Below, one piece after another: positions 61,271-64,000 of a stretch of 64,000 bases of DNA. Within the stretch, counting starts at the first letter, position 1. The number at the start of each line of letters is the position of its first letter. This stretch comes from Hymenolepis diminuta. Lineage: Eukaryota; Platyhelminthes; Cestoda; Cyclophyllidea; Hymenolepididae. Where the stretch lies: the NCBI GenBank assembly GCA_900708905.1, contig CAADRB010000016.1:1987285-2051284 (forward strand), read 5' to 3'. The notes under the pieces are model-generated. The model saw only the letters and a list, made by a program, of their open reading frames with translations, did not search any database and was not told the DNA's origin. The translations under genes and the position numbers were made by a program.

Positions 61271-64000
61271 GGTGAAAATTGACACGTTTAATGACCATAA
61301 TAGATAGTGTTGGCTATCCTATTTAAGTAAGTCAAACCGAATACTACTCTGTCGCTTTAAATGGAAAAAGGTATCAATAAATCGTACTGAATGGTCAACT
61401 ACTGAAATGAATCAACCGGCCAATGATCTTTGAATATGGTGGAGATTATACCCTGCTGATTTTGGGAGTCAAATTATTCTAATTTAACTGCATAACATCA
61501 CAAAGGGAAATCTTCCATTTTTACAATACAAACAACTAAATGCTTGCAATTTTAAGTGTAGCAAGATTTGTGATATCCTGACTTAATGGCCACTTTCTTG
61601 ACCTCAGTAACCATTTTAAGCCTTATTAGGCTTGTTTGTTATTCATTTTATGCAGATGTTTCCCCATGATTATAATTATTTTACATTTTTTCAATACTAA
61701 CCATTGATTTTAAAGATAAATTAATACTAAGCTATATGTATCAGAAGTGGTATGTGGATGCTATGACCATCTTCTGAGGCCTCACGTATGATCTCTGATA
61801 CTCTCTGCTATCATGCTCATCGTTATCACCTTTCAAGTACACATAGGTGGCCTCGGATGCCCTGCTGTTGGACTCTTTGTGATCAACTGTTCTATCTGTC
61901 TTACATTCCTTCTATAAATACATTCATCAACCATTACCCTCACAGCTCTCCTTTTCTCCGTCTTTTAATAACTTCTGCTCACCCCGTCTAGCCTTTCCCT
62001 CTATTTTGTTATTTGGTCACTATCGCAAATAATAAGAAGGGTAGGGTGTCCTAGTTATTCTCATCCTAAAATTTAATCTTTTCCGCTCTTAATCAGTGGC
62101 GTAAATTGTAACTGAAGCTGAGCGTATATTATTATTAAAATTTAATTAATTCTTGAGACGGGATGCGTTTCATTAGTAATCTTTACCCTTCTAGGTGAAT
62201 TTTTTTCCTATGGAAGCTTATATGGAAGAGGGATGTGATTTTCTGTTGCTCCTAATGAATAAGTCATTGTTGGTTACCCCTTCTAGCACTAGACAGTAGT
62301 TTTAGTAAAAAGATACATTGTATTTTATAATAAAATTGTTAGATTTGTCCATATTATCGTTTTTTACTTCCATTTTCTTCATTCAAATAAACTTTAAGTT
62401 GACATCATTATAAGAAATTACACCATAATTTGATCAAAATAAATTTCTAATCATTTGTTTTAATGAATCAGTTTTAAATATTCCAAATCTGAGCACTATT
62501 ATTTTTGGCTCATTTTACCAAGTGAAAATTTTTCGTTGACAGGTAAATGAGTGATTAAATCAAGTTTAAGAATTTTTAAAAATTTAAGAATTGATTTTTG
62601 AATTTGTCAGATTTCAAAAGACTGGAAAATAGAATCTGAGCATCTTTTAAAGGTAAAGACTACTTAATTTGGGACACTTAAGAAACACCGATATTTCTAT
62701 TATTTGCGTTTTAGCTAAAAGTCGATCGAAAATTTTAAAAATTATTTATTATATTCATTTTTTTCAATTACTAGGAAGACGTTGAATCAAAATGCCAAAG
62801 TTGTCAAGATATTCCTTTTAAATTAGAAATTGCACTTTCATTTATTAATCATTTTTCATTGTGGGGAAGCATTTAAACAAAATGATCTGTAAGTCAGCCC
62901 TTTAGTATGCGAAAGGAAATAATTAGATTTAAAATGAAAATAAAATGTTATATCAAACGATTTTTGATTTCTTAAACCTGGTTGATATAGTTTGTCACCT
63001 CATTCTCAGATATTCAGTATTTCAAATGTCAAGACTTGTCCTATGCATGTTTCTGTGCAAATTCATACTCGCAACATCCAGAACCCACCAACCCGATGAT
63101 AAATTTCAACGGTCGATCGTGCCTTTAAAATGAAATTGATAACTTCATTGCCGTATGAGCTTACATGATTTAAGCTCCAAAGCTTACCATAGGAAGCTTA
63201 TAATTAACTCCAATAGGGTATATAAGGGAACATACAAGCTAAGGATTTAATTAAACGGTGTGGTATTTTGCTGTCAATTCAATTTTCTTCCACTCTAAAG
63301 TCAATACTTCGTAACTGTTTAAAATTATGGCCACTTCTGGAGGCTCGTTTTTTTTCTCAAAATAACACTGGCATATGTGTATATATTCCCGATTCCCGAC
63401 TGACAAAAATCTGATTCATTAAATAAATAAAATTTACTGGTTTAATAAACTTTTCCTGTGTAATTACGGATTATATTTACATTTTTTATATAGGTTATAC
63501 TTTTCCTGATTTTTAATTAAAGAATTAAATATTTCATATTTATTTTAATTTTCTCACAATTTACAACACGGAACAATAAAGTGAAATGTGAAGTGTCGGA
63601 AGTAATTTATGGATTTCGTCAAAATCTGACGTAAATTGGTTTCATTGTTTTTGGTTAGAAAGTGCTTTTATTTGTAATTAAATGAGACAATATTAAACAA
63701 TTATTTTACTAATAAAGCGTTTTTGAAATATTTATTTCAATATCTAGGGATTGAAAGAAAGTCGAAATTCCAAATTCTAGCTAAGTAAGATTTTATCCGT
63801 TAATTTCTGCTTTGAAAAGGGATCAAATAGAGAGGCTAACTGTTAAAATTGGAGGGGTTGAACAGAAATTAATCAATTTGGTGTCAAAAAGGTCATTTTT
63901 ATGTTATTTTTTATCATTTCTTTTCCTCTCTGCGGCTCTCGGGTTGGTTATATTTTAACTTCCTTTTTAATGAACTCTAAAAACATATATTTGAGATATT
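61271..64000. other. right-edge gene-free stretch
   Basis: No supported gene. About 61.77-62.04 kb is pyrimidine-rich and of higher GC content, possibly another old repeat. The remainder is AT-rich spacer. Confidence 0.4.

Overview
The window is an AT-rich eukaryotic segment whose genes, gene structures and repeats fit a parasitic flatworm, most likely a tapeworm (Cestoda). The support is threefold: a tandem array of invertebrate-type annexins, many very short introns (33-38 bp) beside kilobase-sized ones, and relics of LTR and IS630/Tc1/mariner elements. No species can be named from the sequence alone. All exon boundaries below were assembled by hand from GT/GC...AG sites, reading-phase continuity and protein-family knowledge.

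Left part (1-20.4 kb), compact housekeeping genes: a PDCD6/ALG-2-like penta-EF-hand protein (minus, 4622-5267); an LTR-retrotransposon relic (about 6.1-7.4 kb); a NitFhit fusion gene (plus, 8991-13998); PPP1R42/LRRC67 (minus, 14048-14929); clathrin light chain (plus, 15293-17366); and a single-exon four-finger C2H2 protein (minus, 19443-20393). NitFhit and PPP1R42 converge with only 49 bp between stop codons. PPP1R42 and clathrin light chain diverge from a 363-bp shared upstream region.

Right part (21.4-53.1 kb): three annexin genes in tandem on the minus strand. The first two are complete (346 aa each). All nine coding exons have identical lengths in both, and in both the start codon is split by intron 1 (AT|G). 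Their proximal promoters share an ATTGG/CCAAT pair with the same 18-bp spacing. The third annexin is more diverged, has long introns and has lost or hidden its first two exons. Its introns hold an internally deleted mariner-like element, a diverged repeat and a possible small nested gene.

Far right (53.1-64 kb): no host gene was recognised. The main feature is a second, longer mariner-like copy (59101-60502) with a decayed minus-strand transposase. Together with about 770 bp of shared flank it forms an inverted duplication with 48.9-50.2 kb, the arms lying about 9 kb apart.

Functionally, the annexins, ALG-2-like protein and clathrin light chain are all membrane-trafficking or Ca2+-membrane proteins. 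Nothing shows that they are co-regulated. The observations most worth following are the conserved split start codon with its conserved promoter in the annexin paralogues, a GC-AG intron in clathrin light chain, the missing 5' end of annexin 3, and the inverted duplication carrying an unknown 122-codon frame.
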